Source: CAWIJJ01 sp963836425
Lineage (GTDB): Bacteria; Acidobacteriota; Terriglobia; Bryobacterales; Bryobacteraceae
Length of the DNA: 64,000 nt
Reading direction: 5' to 3'
Assembly: GCA_963836425.1 (NCBI GenBank)
Contig: CAWIJJ010000016.1
Coordinates: 434,001-498,000, forward strand
Within the stretch, counting starts at the first letter, position 1; each line of letters opens with the position of its first letter. Made by a program: the position numbers and the translations under genes. Below the pieces are notes generated by a model that saw nothing but the letters and a program-made list of their open reading frames with translations, had not been told where the DNA came from and searched no databases. Positions 35,385 through 44,532 of the stretch are shown one piece after another.

Positions 35385-36110
35385 TCAAACCACGAGCGCC
35401 GCGGCCTTCTTGTCGAGAAACCAGGCGACCCCGCGGCCCTGGTGCGCGGCGATCTGCGCCGGGTAGCGCATAGGATCGTATTCTTCCTTGAACACGGCGC
35501 GGACGGCCTCCGCCTTGTCCTCGCCCAGCGCCAGCACGACCGTGTTTTCGGCCGCCATGAGCACACCGGGCAGCAGCGTCACACGCCATTGCGTGAATTT
35601 GGGAACGTAGACGGCCGCGGCGATGTGCTGGTGATCCTCGATCAGCGGCTCGCCCGGAAACAGGCTGGCGGTGTGCGCGTCCGGGCCGATGCCGCGATGA
35701 ATCAGGTCGAAATGCGGCAACTCGCCGTCCACCAGTCCGAAGGCGGCGCGGATGTCTTCCACGTAGCGGCGGGCGGCAGCCTCCGGCAGCATCTCGCCGA
35801 ACACGCGATGGATCATTCCCGGTCGAAAATGTCCGGGCCGGATCAGAGTTTCCCCGGCCATCCGGTAGTTGCTGGCGGGATCGGTGGGCGGGACGCAGCG
35901 TTCATCCACCCAGAACAGCCTGACCCGCTGCCAGGCGAAAGGTGTGGCGGCCAGTTTCTCGAAAAGCAGCCGCGGGGAGGATCCGCCGGAAATCGCGAAA
36001 CTCGCGAATTCCCGCTCGGCCAGGACTCCATCGAGCACAGCCACTACGTGCCGCGCGCACGCTTCCGCCGCGGCGGCGGCATCGCCCGAAATGTGCCGGG
36101 CGGCGCTCAT
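35385..36110 (-). CDS. pgl: 6-phosphogluconolactonase
   Basis: 241 residues from ATG 36108-36110, overlapping the opcA stop by three bases. It hydrolyses 6-phosphogluconolactone in the oxidative pentose phosphate pathway. Signatures: FAISGGSSPRLLFEKLA near residue 38, LFWVDERCVPPTDPASNY near 70 and GIGPDAHTASLFPG near 140 with the catalytic histidine. The usual GxGPDGH is GPDAH here, a mild change. It is last of the zwf-opcA-pgl operon. Confidence 0.95.
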   Translation of the reverse strand: MSAARHISGDAAAAAEACARHVVAVLDGVLAEREFASFAISGGSSPRLLFEKLAATPFAWQRVRLFWVDERCVPPTDPASNYRMAGETLIRPGHFRPGMIHRVFGEMLPEAAARRYVEDIRAAFGLVDGELPHFDLIHRGIGPDAHTASLFPGEPLIEDHQHIAAAVYVPKFTQWRVTLLPGVLMAAENTVVLALGEDKAEAVRAVFKEEYDPMRYPAQIAAHQGRGVAWFLDKKAAALVV

Positions 36111-37090
36111 TCGTCCACAGCATACGCCAGCCGGACGGCGGAATCCAGGGCACGTTCGTACCCGGCGTCGCGGCGGACAATGGCGAGTTCTTCCCGCAAC
36201 AGCAGGTAGTCGCTGGGCTCCGGCAGGTTGGTGCAATTGACCGCGCCATTCACGCTGGAAACGAGCCGCTTTTCACGCCGCTCGAGCGCGATGGCGAGGC
36301 CCTCGCCTGCAATCTCCAGCCGCAGCGGGGCGGCGGCCGGGTCGCGCGCCAGCGAGACGGAAAATTTCGCGCCCGCGGAGGAAAGCGAGTCCGCCACCCA
36401 GGCGGCGAAGTACCGCGCCGTGGTTTCGAGCGTCCCCGAAAAGGCCACACGGACGCGCGCGATGTTCTTTACCTTGCCCACATACTCGCGGTTTTCAAAC
36501 ACCTGCGCCAGCATCTCGCGCCAGCGCGTCAGGCGCGTCCAGGCGAGATCCGCCACGATCGGATACCCGGCGGAACGCGCGGCCAGCCGCTCCAGGGCCG
36601 GCATTCCGGATAACCCGGCGGTATCGAGAATCAGCTTGTGGGCGTTGCGTGTGATGGCCGGAAACTCGGGGGCGGCGGCGAGCCGCGGGCTGCGGCACCA
36701 AAGCATCAGCGGAAGGTCGGCGGCGGCCAGCGGCAGCAGCACGGCGGGCAGGTCCCCCAGCGCCGCATCCGAGGCGATGATTTCGATGTGCTCGCAGCAG
36801 ATCTGGCGCCGCTGCCCGAAGGGCATCCAGCACTGCGCGTAGACGCGGTCGGCCAGCGCCCGGTCTCTGGATTCGCTGAGCCGCACCAGGATGGTCCGGG
36901 CCGGGTGCTCGGGCATCAACGCGGCCACCGTTTCCGAGATGCCGGCGAGGTCTTCGCGTTCTTCCGCGAATACCGCCAGGGTCATGGTGCAGGCACGCAG
37001 CACGCCGCCCCCCTGGTTCTGCCCCTCCTTGCCCAAATTGACCCAAAGGTCCGTCAGTTCGCGCAGAATCCGGTCGGGCGTGGCGCTCAT
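36107..37090 (-). CDS. opcA: Glucose-6-phosphate dehydrogenase assembly/activator protein OpcA
   Basis: 327 residues, the length of the OpcA family. It assists assembly or redox activation of G6PD in cyanobacteria and actinobacteria. Family features are the early RACTMTLAVF, the central HIEIIASDAALGDLPAVLLPLAAADLPLMLWCR and a C-terminal beta-rich half. The ATG at 37088-37090 shares one base with the zwf stop (TGATG), so translation is coupled, and pgl overlaps its end. Its place between zwf and pgl confirms the assignment. Confidence 0.93.
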   Translation of the reverse strand: MSATPDRILRELTDLWVNLGKEGQNQGGGVLRACTMTLAVFAEEREDLAGISETVAALMPEHPARTILVRLSESRDRALADRVYAQCWMPFGQRRQICCEHIEIIASDAALGDLPAVLLPLAAADLPLMLWCRSPRLAAAPEFPAITRNAHKLILDTAGLSGMPALERLAARSAGYPIVADLAWTRLTRWREMLAQVFENREYVGKVKNIARVRVAFSGTLETTARYFAAWVADSLSSAGAKFSVSLARDPAAAPLRLEIAGEGLAIALERREKRLVSSVNGAVNCTNLPEPSDYLLLREELAIVRRDAGYERALDSAVRLAYAVDE

Positions 37091-38613
37091 CAGGGCCTCC
37101 TCCACACGTGTCCCCGCTGCGCCAGCATCTCGTCGGCGGCGTCCGGACCCCAGGAGCCCGCCGCATAATTGGGGAACTCGAATTTCGTCTCGCGCCAGAC
37201 ATTCTGGATGGGCTCCACCACCGCCCAACTCGCTTCCACCATGTCCTGGCGCGTGTACAGGGTTGCGTCGCCGATGATCGCATCGAGCAGCAGCGTCTCA
37301 TATGCCGAGGGCGAACGCTCGCCGAAGCTCGAGCCGTAGTTGAAATCCATGGACACCGGCCGCAATGTCATTCCCGATCCGGGCCGCTTGGAAAGGAACT
37401 TCAGCGAAATGCCCTCCTCCGGCTGAATGCGCACGATCAGAACGTTGGGCGCATAGTCGCCCCCATCCTCGTCTTCGAAGATCGAGAGCGGCGCCTGGTT
37501 GAACTGAATGGCAATTTCGGTGACGCGCTTGGGCAGGCGTTTGCCCGTCCGCACGTAAAACGGGACGCCGGCCCAACGCCAGTTGTCCACGAAGAAAGTG
37601 ACCGCGGCATAGGTGTCGGTCTGCGAATCCGGATGCACGCCGGGCTCCTCCCGGAAACCCGGGACATCCTCGCCCCCGATGCGCGCCGGCCCGTACTGCC
37701 CGGCAACCGCGTTCTGCGGCACCTGTTCCGGCGTCATGGGGCGAATGGAGCGCAGCAGCTTCGAACGTTCGTCCCGAACGGATGTCGAACGGAAACTGGC
37801 GCTCGGCTCCATGGCGATGGTGGCCATCACCTGCAGCAAATGATTCTGAATCATATCGGCCAGCGCGCCGGCCTCTTCGTAGTACGCGCCGCGGCCCTCC
37901 ACCCCGATCGACTCGGCGGCGGTAATCTGCACGTGGTTGACGTACCGCCTGTTCCAGAGCGGTTCGAAGATGCCGTTGCCGAACCGGAACGCCAGTATGT
38001 TCTGGACCGTTTCCTTGCCCAGGTAATGATCGATGCGGTAAACATCGGACTCTTGAAAAACGGTGTGCAGTTCGTCGCTCAGCTCACGGGCGCTTTCGAG
38101 ATTGTGGCCGAAGGGCTTCTCCACGATCAGCCGCCGCCAGCCGTTTCCCTTGCCCAGTCCCGCCGCGCCCAGTTTGATCGCGGCTGTGGCGTAGTAGCTC
38201 GGTTGCGTGGAAAGGTAGAAGAGGATATTACCGCCGGTGTGACGGGTCACCTCCACCTCCGCGAGTTTGGCCGCCAGCCGTTGGTAAAGACCGTCGTCCC
38301 CGATGTCGCCAGGCACATAGAACAGGCCGGCGGCGAAGGTGTTCCACACGTCCTCGTCGAAGCGCGTGTCCTCGGAAAACTCCTTCACGGCGTCGAGCAT
38401 CTTTTCGCGGAACTGCTCGTCGGATAGCGGAGTGCGGGAACTGCCCACGACGGCGAAGCCGGCGGACAGGCGGCGGTCAAAGGCGAGGCGATAGAGCGCA
38501 GGCATCAGCTTGCGCTTGGTCAGGTCGCCATTGGCGCCGAAGATGACCATGGCGCATTCGGGCACACGCCTCTCAAACCGAAGCGCATCGTGGAACGGGT
38601 TTTCGGGAGGCAT
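37090..38613 (-). CDS. zwf: Glucose-6-phosphate 1-dehydrogenase
   Basis: 507 residues from ATG 38611-38613 (an in-frame TTG three codons earlier is less likely). It oxidises glucose 6-phosphate with NAD(P)+. The cofactor motif GANGDLTKRKL is near residue 26, the conserved EKPFGHNL near 165 and the substrate/catalytic RIDHYLGKE near 195. The C-terminal half is complete, with the YETLLLDAIIGD block. It is first of the zwf-opcA-pgl operon, which makes ribulose 5-phosphate precursors and NADPH. Confidence 0.96.
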   Translation of the reverse strand: MPPENPFHDALRFERRVPECAMVIFGANGDLTKRKLMPALYRLAFDRRLSAGFAVVGSSRTPLSDEQFREKMLDAVKEFSEDTRFDEDVWNTFAAGLFYVPGDIGDDGLYQRLAAKLAEVEVTRHTGGNILFYLSTQPSYYATAAIKLGAAGLGKGNGWRRLIVEKPFGHNLESARELSDELHTVFQESDVYRIDHYLGKETVQNILAFRFGNGIFEPLWNRRYVNHVQITAAESIGVEGRGAYYEEAGALADMIQNHLLQVMATIAMEPSASFRSTSVRDERSKLLRSIRPMTPEQVPQNAVAGQYGPARIGGEDVPGFREEPGVHPDSQTDTYAAVTFFVDNWRWAGVPFYVRTGKRLPKRVTEIAIQFNQAPLSIFEDEDGGDYAPNVLIVRIQPEEGISLKFLSKRPGSGMTLRPVSMDFNYGSSFGERSPSAYETLLLDAIIGDATLYTRQDMVEASWAVVEPIQNVWRETKFEFPNYAAGSWGPDAADEMLAQRGHVWRRP

Positions 38614-38680
38614 TCTGACCAAAATAGCATGGCCGCCGCGCCGGCCCGGTGCTGAAGAGGACCCCTGCTAGAATGAGGCG

Positions 38681-38932
38681 ATGGCGGAAAACGAGGCGGA
38701 TGCCAAACCCGCGGCGACCTTCGAAGCGTGTCTGGACGAACTCGAAAAAGTAGTCAAACAACTGGAGGCGGGCGACCTCTCGCTGGATCGCTCCCTCGAA
38801 CTGTTTGAACGCGGCATGGTGTTGAGTGACTCCTGCCGGAAGCAGCTCGAAACCGCGGAAACGCGCGTCGAAATGCTGCTCCGCAAAGAGGGCCGGATGA
38901 CCGCCGAACCCTTCCGGCCGGAAAAATCCTGA
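38681..38932 (+). CDS. xseB: Exodeoxyribonuclease VII small subunit
   Basis: 83 residues, normal for XseB. The signature FEACLDELEKVVKQLEAGDLSLDRSLELFERG fills the first 50 residues (quoted here as two joined halves: FEACLDELEKVVKQLEAG and DLSLDRSLELFERG). It partners the XseA large subunit, which is not in this window. ispA starts 3 bases after its stop, as in many bacteria. Confidence 0.93.
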   Translation: MAENEADAKPAATFEACLDELEKVVKQLEAGDLSLDRSLELFERGMVLSDSCRKQLETAETRVEMLLRKEGRMTAEPFRPEKS

Positions 38933-38935
38933 TCC

Positions 38936-39817
38936 ATGAACCTGCGCGACTATCTGGCAAGCCGGCAGCGGCTGGTGGATTCGGAACTGGACCGCCTCGT
39001 TCCTCCGGAATCGACGGCGCCGGAAACCATTCACCGCGCCATGCGGTACAGCCTCTTCGCCGGCGGGAAGCGGATTCGCCCCATCCTCTGCATGGAAGCC
39101 GCGAGCGCGGCCGGCGACGATTCGGCCGGCGTGGCCGCGGCAGCATGCGCGCTCGAACTCATCCATACATACTCGCTGATTCACGACGACCTGCCGGCGC
39201 TCGATAACGACGACTACCGGCGCGGGAAGCTGACCAACCACAAAGTGTTCGGCGAAGCCATGGCCATTCTGGCGGGCGACTCGCTGCTGACGCTCGCCTT
39301 TCAGGTGCTCGCCGGGCTCGAGATCGACAGCGGGCGGAAAGTGAAACTGATCGCGGAACTGGCTACCGCGTCCGGTACGGTCAACGGCATGATCGGGGGG
39401 CAGGTGGCCGATCTCGAAGGCGAGGGAAAGACGCCCACCGCGGAACTGCTCGAATCGATTCACCGCGCCAAGACCGGAGCGCTGCTGCGAGCCAGCCTGC
39501 GCATGGGAGCCATCTACGCGGGCGCCGGCCCGGAAGCGTACGCCGCTCTGTCCTGCTACGGCGAACACGTCGGGCTTGCGTTCCAGATTGTGGACGACAT
39601 CCTCGATGTGGAGGAGTCTTCCGAGGTACTGGGCAAGACCGCGGGCAAGGATGCACAGCAGCAGAAAATCACATTCCCGGCCGTCTACGGCCTGGAAACG
39701 TCGCGCCGCATGGCCGGAGAGCAGTGCGAGCGGGCGCACCTGGTGCTGGCGCCGTTCGGCGAGCGCGGCGCGCGGCTCCACGAACTGGCCGACCTGATCG
39801 TTCATCGGAAGTCATGA
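38936..39817 (+). CDS. ispA: Farnesyl/geranylgeranyl diphosphate synthase
   Basis: 293 residues of the trans-polyprenyl synthase family. It condenses isopentenyl diphosphate with allylic diphosphates. The first aspartate-rich motif is DDLPALD at 84-90, preceded by the conserved GGKRIRP (43-49); the second is FQIVDDILD near 215-223. Small residues before the first motif fit a short-chain (C15) product, but the length is not certain. tlyA overlaps its end by four bases (ATGA). dxs, which often follows ispA, is absent here. Confidence 0.93.
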   Translation: MNLRDYLASRQRLVDSELDRLVPPESTAPETIHRAMRYSLFAGGKRIRPILCMEAASAAGDDSAGVAAAACALELIHTYSLIHDDLPALDNDDYRRGKLTNHKVFGEAMAILAGDSLLTLAFQVLAGLEIDSGRKVKLIAELATASGTVNGMIGGQVADLEGEGKTPTAELLESIHRAKTGALLRASLRMGAIYAGAGPEAYAALSCYGEHVGLAFQIVDDILDVEESSEVLGKTAGKDAQQQKITFPAVYGLETSRRMAGEQCERAHLVLAPFGERGARLHELADLIVHRKS

Positions 39818-40536
39818 AGACCCGGCTGGACCGGCTGCTGGTGGAACGCGGGCTGGCCGGCTCGCGAGAAAAGGCGCAAGCCCTGATCATGGCGGGCGAG
39901 GTCCGGGTGAATGGACAAAAGGCGTCGAAACCCGGAGCGCCCGTGGCTTCGGATGTCCGCGTCGAAGTCTTGGCGCGGCCTCCCTACGTGAGCCGCGGCG
40001 GATTCAAGCTGGCCGGGGCCCTCGAAGGCTTCGGCATCGATGTCCGGGGCAAGGTCTGCCTGGACATCGGATCTTCTACCGGGGGCTTTACCGACGTGCT
40101 CCTTCAGGCAGGCGCCGCAAGGGTGCACGCTGTAGACGTGGGGGCCGGGCAGCTTGCCTGGAGCCTCCGCAGCGACCCGCGGGTGCATCTACACGAAGGC
40201 ATCAACGCGCGCGAACTCCAGAGCGGGCAGATCGGCGAACCGGTGGACGTGATCACCTGCGACGTCAGCTTCATTTCCGTGACCCTGATCCTGCCGGCCG
40301 CCGTTCCGCTGCTCCGTTCGGACGGGCAAATGGTTATACTGATCAAACCGCAGTTTGAAGTAGGCAAGGGCCAGGTTGGCAAGGGCGGCATCGTTCGCGA
40401 GCCGGAGCTGCACCAGGCCGTTTGCGCCCGCGTGACGGAGGTCGTGCGGGAACTCGGTTTCGAAACAGCCATCATGGAAAGCCCAATCGCAGGCGCCGAA
40501 GGCAATAAGGAGTTCCTCCTGCATGCCCATCATTAA
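39814..40536 (+). CDS. tlyA: TlyA-family rRNA 2'-O-methyltransferase
   Basis: 240 residues from ATG 39814, with an ATGA overlap onto ispA. The S4 RNA-binding domain is at about 1-60 (RLDRLLVERGLAGSREKAQALI). The FtsJ-like methyltransferase core follows: VCLDIGSSTGGFTDVLL near residue 85 binds S-adenosylmethionine, with DVITCDVSFIS near 145 and LIKPQFEVGK near 180. Homologues methylate 16S/23S rRNA. nadK overlaps its end by 14 bases. Confidence 0.93.
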   Translation: MKTRLDRLLVERGLAGSREKAQALIMAGEVRVNGQKASKPGAPVASDVRVEVLARPPYVSRGGFKLAGALEGFGIDVRGKVCLDIGSSTGGFTDVLLQAGAARVHAVDVGAGQLAWSLRSDPRVHLHEGINARELQSGQIGEPVDVITCDVSFISVTLILPAAVPLLRSDGQMVILIKPQFEVGKGQVGKGGIVREPELHQAVCARVTEVVRELGFETAIMESPIAGAEGNKEFLLHAHH

Positions 40537-41386
40537 GACCGTCGGGATCATCTCCAAACCAGGGGCGACGCACGCCGAAGAGCTGGTGCCGAATCTTCTC
40601 GAATGGCTGCACAGCCGGAACATCGTCATCCGCGTGGACGAGCAGACCGCAATGTACGCGGGAGGGGTAGCGGGAATTCCGCGGGAGGAGGTGCCCGAGG
40701 GCTGCGACCTGATCGTCGTGCTGGGAGGCGACGGGACGCTGCTCTCGGCCGCCCGGGCGATCGGGCACCGCGAGATTCCCCTGTTTCCGGTGAACCTGGG
40801 CGGCCTTGGATTTCTGACCGCCATCACCATCGACGAGCTCTTTCCGGAACTCGAACGCGCGCTGCTTGGCGAGCATCGCGTCGCCAAACGGCGCCTGCTG
40901 AGCACGTGTGTGGAGCGCAACGGCGACGTGGTGGCCTCCTTCGAGGCGCTCAACGATGCCGTGCTCACCAAGTCGTCGCTGGCCCGCATGATCGACCTGG
41001 TGGCGTACGTCGACGAGCAGTTCGTATGCACCTACAAAGCGGACGGCCTGATCGTTTCGACGCCCACCGGATCCACTGCGTACTCGCTCTCGGCGGGCGG
41101 CCCCATCATCTTTCCGTCCGTGCCGGCCAACTGCATCACGCCCATCTGTCCGCACATGCTGACCAACCGGCCGGTGCTGGTGCCCGAAACCAGCGTCATC
41201 CGGCTGACCTCGCTCGGCCCCGATGAAAGCGTCTATCTCACCATCGACGGACAGGTGGGAACGCCGGTGCAGGAAGGCGATGTGGTCGTCTGCCGGAGCT
41301 CGCGATATTCGCTGCACCTGATCCGTCCGCCGCGCATGATGTTCTTCGACGTGCTCCGGCAGAAGCTGAAGTGGGGCGAGCGATGA
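40523..41386 (+). CDS. nadK: NAD kinase
   Basis: 287 residues. It makes NADP+ from NAD+ with ATP or polyphosphate. The catalytic GGDGT is at 68-72 and the conserved asparagine-aspartate element is in ALNDAVL near 150; TPTGSTAYSLSAGGP near 175 is the third signature. It begins inside the last codons of tlyA and its stop overlaps the transporter start, so the operon is tightly coupled. Confidence 0.95.
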   Translation: MPIIKTVGIISKPGATHAEELVPNLLEWLHSRNIVIRVDEQTAMYAGGVAGIPREEVPEGCDLIVVLGGDGTLLSAARAIGHREIPLFPVNLGGLGFLTAITIDELFPELERALLGEHRVAKRRLLSTCVERNGDVVASFEALNDAVLTKSSLARMIDLVAYVDEQFVCTYKADGLIVSTPTGSTAYSLSAGGPIIFPSVPANCITPICPHMLTNRPVLVPETSVIRLTSLGPDESVYLTIDGQVGTPVQEGDVVVCRSSRYSLHLIRPPRMMFFDVLRQKLKWGER

Positions 41387-42597
41387 AGCGCCCTTCGCTC
41401 ACCGCCTGGATATTTATCGGGATGGCCGCGGGCGTCGTGCTGGGAATCCTGGCGCCCGGTTTCGCCCGGCAACTGGGACCGGTGAGCAACGTTTTTCTGC
41501 GGCTGATCCGCTCCATCATCGCGCCGCTGCTGTTCGGCACCCTGGTCTACGGCATTGCGGGCGGCGGTGAGTTGAAGAACATGGGACGCATCGGCCTGAA
41601 GGCCATCGTCTACTTCGAACTGGTCACCACGCTGGCGCTTTTCCTGGGGCTGGGCGCGGTGAACCTGGTACGGCCGGGCGATGGCGTGCCCATTTCCCGT
41701 ACGGCGGCCGAGACCGGATTACCGCAGGCGCAGACTACCTTGAGCGGGGTGCTGGAGCACATCTTCCCGGCCAGCATCATTGACGCCATGGCGCGCAACG
41801 ACGTGCTGCAACTGGTGGTGTTCGCGTTTCTGTTCGGCGCGGCCTGCGCGGCCATCGGCGCCAAATCGGCGCCGGTGGTGCAGTTCTGCGGCGCGCTCGC
41901 CGAAGTCATGTTCCGCTACACGAAGTATGTGATGTACCTGGCGCCATTGGGCGTAGGCGCGGCGATTGGGGTCACCGTGGGCAGCAAGGGTGTGAGTGTG
42001 CTGTTCGGCCTGGGCAAGCTGATCCTGACCATGTACCTGGCGCTGGCCGTCTTTGTGATCGTCGTTCTCGGCGCGGTGGTAGTGCTCGTACGGATTCCGA
42101 TCGGGCCGTTTTACCGGGCCGTGAGGGAACCGTTCCTGATCGCGTTCTCCACGGCCAGCAGCGAGGCGGCGCTGCCCCTGGCGCTCGAAAACATGGAGCG
42201 CTTCGGCGTGCCCAAACACATCGTCGGCTTCGTCATTCCCACCGGCTACAGCTTCAACCTGGACGGCACCACCCTGTACCTCGCGCTGGCCTCCGTGTTC
42301 GTGGCGCAGGCGGCCGGCATGCACCCGTCATTCGGCGAGCAACTGATCTGGATGCTCACCCTGATGGTGACCAGCAAGGGCGTGGCGGGCGTGCCGCGCG
42401 CGGCACTTGTCATTCTGGCCGGGACCCTGGCCACGTTCCACATGCCGCTGGAGGGCGCGGCCGTCCTGTTGGGCGTGGATGCCATTCTCGATATGGCGCG
42501 CACCTCCATCAACGTGTTAGGAAACTGCCTCGCCAGCGCCGTGGTGGCGCGGTGGGAAGGGTTCAAAGTCGGATACGAATCCGCCGCGCAGTCGTAA
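41383..42597 (+). CDS. Dicarboxylate/amino acid:cation symporter (SDF/DAACS family)
   Basis: 404 residues from ATG 41383, overlapping the nadK stop (ATGA). About eight membrane helices plus re-entrant loops. Signatures of the glutamate/aspartate/C4-dicarboxylate transporter family: the serine-rich AFSTASSEAALPLAL (re-entrant loop 1) near residue 260 and GYSFNLDGTTLYLALA near 290. Substrate (glutamate, aspartate or succinate) cannot be fixed by sequence. It is last in the xseB-ispA-tlyA-nadK operon, an unusual place for a transporter. Confidence 0.92.
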   Translation: MKRPSLTAWIFIGMAAGVVLGILAPGFARQLGPVSNVFLRLIRSIIAPLLFGTLVYGIAGGGELKNMGRIGLKAIVYFELVTTLALFLGLGAVNLVRPGDGVPISRTAAETGLPQAQTTLSGVLEHIFPASIIDAMARNDVLQLVVFAFLFGAACAAIGAKSAPVVQFCGALAEVMFRYTKYVMYLAPLGVGAAIGVTVGSKGVSVLFGLGKLILTMYLALAVFVIVVLGAVVVLVRIPIGPFYRAVREPFLIAFSTASSEAALPLALENMERFGVPKHIVGFVIPTGYSFNLDGTTLYLALASVFVAQAAGMHPSFGEQLIWMLTLMVTSKGVAGVPRAALVILAGTLATFHMPLEGAAVLLGVDAILDMARTSINVLGNCLASAVVARWEGFKVGYESAAQS

Positions 42598-42652
42598 AGG
42601 GCCCTTCCGTACGTTTGCGCGGCTGGCATTTGAGTTGCGTTAGTCAAAGGCG

Positions 42653-43651
42653 ATGGGCCTCACTCGCGTAACAATTGCCTTACTGGGTGTTTTCGTCCTA
42701 TATGGTGCGGAACCTCACGCCCGCAAAAAAACAGCGGCGAAGAAGCCGGCAGTCGTGTGGGACGCTGCCGCGATCGAATCGCCCGATCAGCCGGAACTCA
42801 AGATTGGAGATAAAGGTCCGGGCGTTCTGCGCGCGCAGATCCTGCTCGACCGCGCGCACTTTTCGTGCGGCGAAATCGACGGCCAATTCGGCTCCAATAT
42901 GCAGAAGACGGTCAGCGCGTTTCAACAGAACCGGAACCTTCGGGTTACCGGAACCGTGGACGGCGCCACTTGGGCTGCGCTGAACGCCGACACCGCGCCC
43001 GTGCTTACGAAGTACCTGATCGTAGCGGACGATCTCGATGGGCCGTTCGTGAAAATTCCGCCAAAGCTCGCCCAGCAGGCGAAGCTCCCCGCCCTCGGCT
43101 ACACATCGGCGCTCGAAGAATTGTCGGAACGTGTGCATTCCGCGCCGGAAATCCTGAAGGCCTTGAATCCCGGGTTCGATTTTCAATCCGAACGGGAGAT
43201 CACGGTGCCGAATGCGCTGACGCTCCCGCCGGCCGGGCCCGCCGCCAAAGTAGTGGTTTCCAAATCGGACAGTTCCGTGCGCGCCCTGGATGAAAACGGG
43301 AAGCTGCTGGCCTTCTATGTGGCCACCATCGGCAGCGAGCACGATCCGCTGCCCATCGGCGATTGGAAGATTCGGGGCGTGGGCAAGAATCCCGTCTTTC
43401 ACTACAACCCGAACCTGTTTTGGGATGCTAAGGCGAGCGACGCAAAGGTCACGATCCCACCGGGACCCAACAACCCGGTGGGTCCCGTCTGGATCGACCT
43501 TTCCAAGGAACACTACGGAATTCACGGCACACCTGAGCCGTCGCTGGTGGGCCACGCCGCATCCCACGGCTGCATCCGGCTGACTAACTGGGATGCGCTG
43601 GAACTGGCCTCGCTGGTCAAGCCGAACACACCGGCGGAGCTTCGGGAGTAA
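42653..43651 (+). CDS. Exported L,D-transpeptidase with peptidoglycan-binding domain
   Basis: 332 residues. Short signal peptide (ALLGVFVLYGAEP), a PG_binding_1 domain at about 45-110 (GPGVLRAQILLDRAHFSCGE, then FQQNRNL) and a YkuD/ErfK catalytic domain at about 195-325. The active-site motif is HGTPEPSLVGHAASHGCIR, with C307 as nucleophile. It makes 3-3 crosslinks in peptidoglycan or attaches proteins to it. The M23 gene begins 4 bases after its stop, so both wall enzymes are cotranscribed. Confidence 0.93.
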   Translation: MGLTRVTIALLGVFVLYGAEPHARKKTAAKKPAVVWDAAAIESPDQPELKIGDKGPGVLRAQILLDRAHFSCGEIDGQFGSNMQKTVSAFQQNRNLRVTGTVDGATWAALNADTAPVLTKYLIVADDLDGPFVKIPPKLAQQAKLPALGYTSALEELSERVHSAPEILKALNPGFDFQSEREITVPNALTLPPAGPAAKVVVSKSDSSVRALDENGKLLAFYVATIGSEHDPLPIGDWKIRGVGKNPVFHYNPNLFWDAKASDAKVTIPPGPNNPVGPVWIDLSKEHYGIHGTPEPSLVGHAASHGCIRLTNWDALELASLVKPNTPAELRE

Positions 43652-43655
43652 GCGT

Positions 43656-44366
43656 ATGTCGGGTCGAACGGTTGCAGCATTCGTTCTCGGTTTCGCCGCC
43701 GGGATGCTGTTTTTGGCGGTCGTGCTTCGTGCAGGCGGCCATCTGGGTCTGACTCCGGCCGAGGCCGCGCTCCCCACACCTTCCGCCCCGCTGCCCGATT
43801 TGAGCGCGGGTGCGGCAACCCCGGCGCCGGCGCCGGCACCGCTGCCGGAACTGATTCCACCGGTCCGCTCCGGAGAAGGCCATGCCGACCGCGTCGCGCC
43901 GCCGGAGCCGCTTGCCGGACTCGCCATACCCATCGCGGGCATCGATCCGTCCAAGCTCTACGACAGCTTCGACGACCCGCGGACCGGTCACAAGCACGAG
44001 GCCCTCGACATTATGGCGCCTCGCGGTACGCCGGTTCTTGCGGCCGTCGAAGGCAACGTGGTGAAACTGTTCAACAGCAAACAGGGCGGCCTGACCGTTT
44101 ACCAATTCGATAATTCGCGCACCTACTGCTTCTACTACGCGCATCTCGACCGTTACGCGCGCGGCCTCAAAGAAGGAGCGCTGTTGCGGCAGGGCGACGT
44201 GCTCGGCTACGTCGGCAGCACCGGCGACGCACAACCGGATGCTCCGCACCTGCACTTCGCGATTTTTGAGCTCGGGCCGGAGAAACAGTGGTGGAAGGGC
44301 ACCGCCATCAATCCTCTTCCGATTCTCCAGCGCTCCGCCGCCAAAGCATCACGGCGAAGCCGGTAA
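43656..44366 (+). CDS. Membrane-anchored M23 family metallopeptidase
   Basis: 236 residues from ATG 43656, with GGGAG 8 bases upstream. An N-terminal membrane segment (FVLGFAAGMLFLAVVLRAGG) is followed by a proline/alanine linker (about 40-90) and an LytM-type domain. The metal motif HEALD gives H114 and D118, and the late HLHF pair supplies the remaining histidines. Peptidoglycan endopeptidase activity is inferred. It follows the L,D-transpeptidase in an operon; its end overlaps the small cox-linked gene on the other strand by 59 bases. Confidence 0.9.
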   Translation: MSGRTVAAFVLGFAAGMLFLAVVLRAGGHLGLTPAEAALPTPSAPLPDLSAGAATPAPAPAPLPELIPPVRSGEGHADRVAPPEPLAGLAIPIAGIDPSKLYDSFDDPRTGHKHEALDIMAPRGTPVLAAVEGNVVKLFNSKQGGLTVYQFDNSRTYCFYYAHLDRYARGLKEGALLRQGDVLGYVGSTGDAQPDAPHLHFAIFELGPEKQWWKGTAINPLPILQRSAAKASRRSR

Positions 44367-44529
44367 ACAGCAGGAGCGGCGGCATGCCCAGCACCAGGAT
44401 ACCCGCGTTCAAAACGCGCGCCCGAGCCTGGTTTTGCGCCGCCGCGGTGCGGTAGCACATCACGCACTGCGCCGGAGCCGCCGGCGCCAGGGCGGCGGCA
44501 AACAAGATTACTGCAAGCGCCCGCTTCAT
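44308..44529 (-). CDS. Small CxxC membrane protein at the end of the cox operon
   Basis: 73 residues. A signal peptide or first helix (ALAVILFAAALAPAAPA) is followed by QCVMCYRTAAAQ, then one membrane helix (AGILVLGMPPLLLFTGFAVML) and an acidic end. It follows coxC after 3 bases. Similar short CxMCY proteins accompany cytochrome oxidase genes in Acidobacteria, but I know no function; the CxxC suggests metal or redox handling. It overlaps the M23 gene on the opposite strand, which is unusual but both reading frames look real. Confidence 0.75.
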   Translation of the reverse strand: MKRALAVILFAAALAPAAPAQCVMCYRTAAAQNQARARVLNAGILVLGMPPLLLFTGFAVMLWRRSAGESEED

Positions 44530-44532
44530 GGT

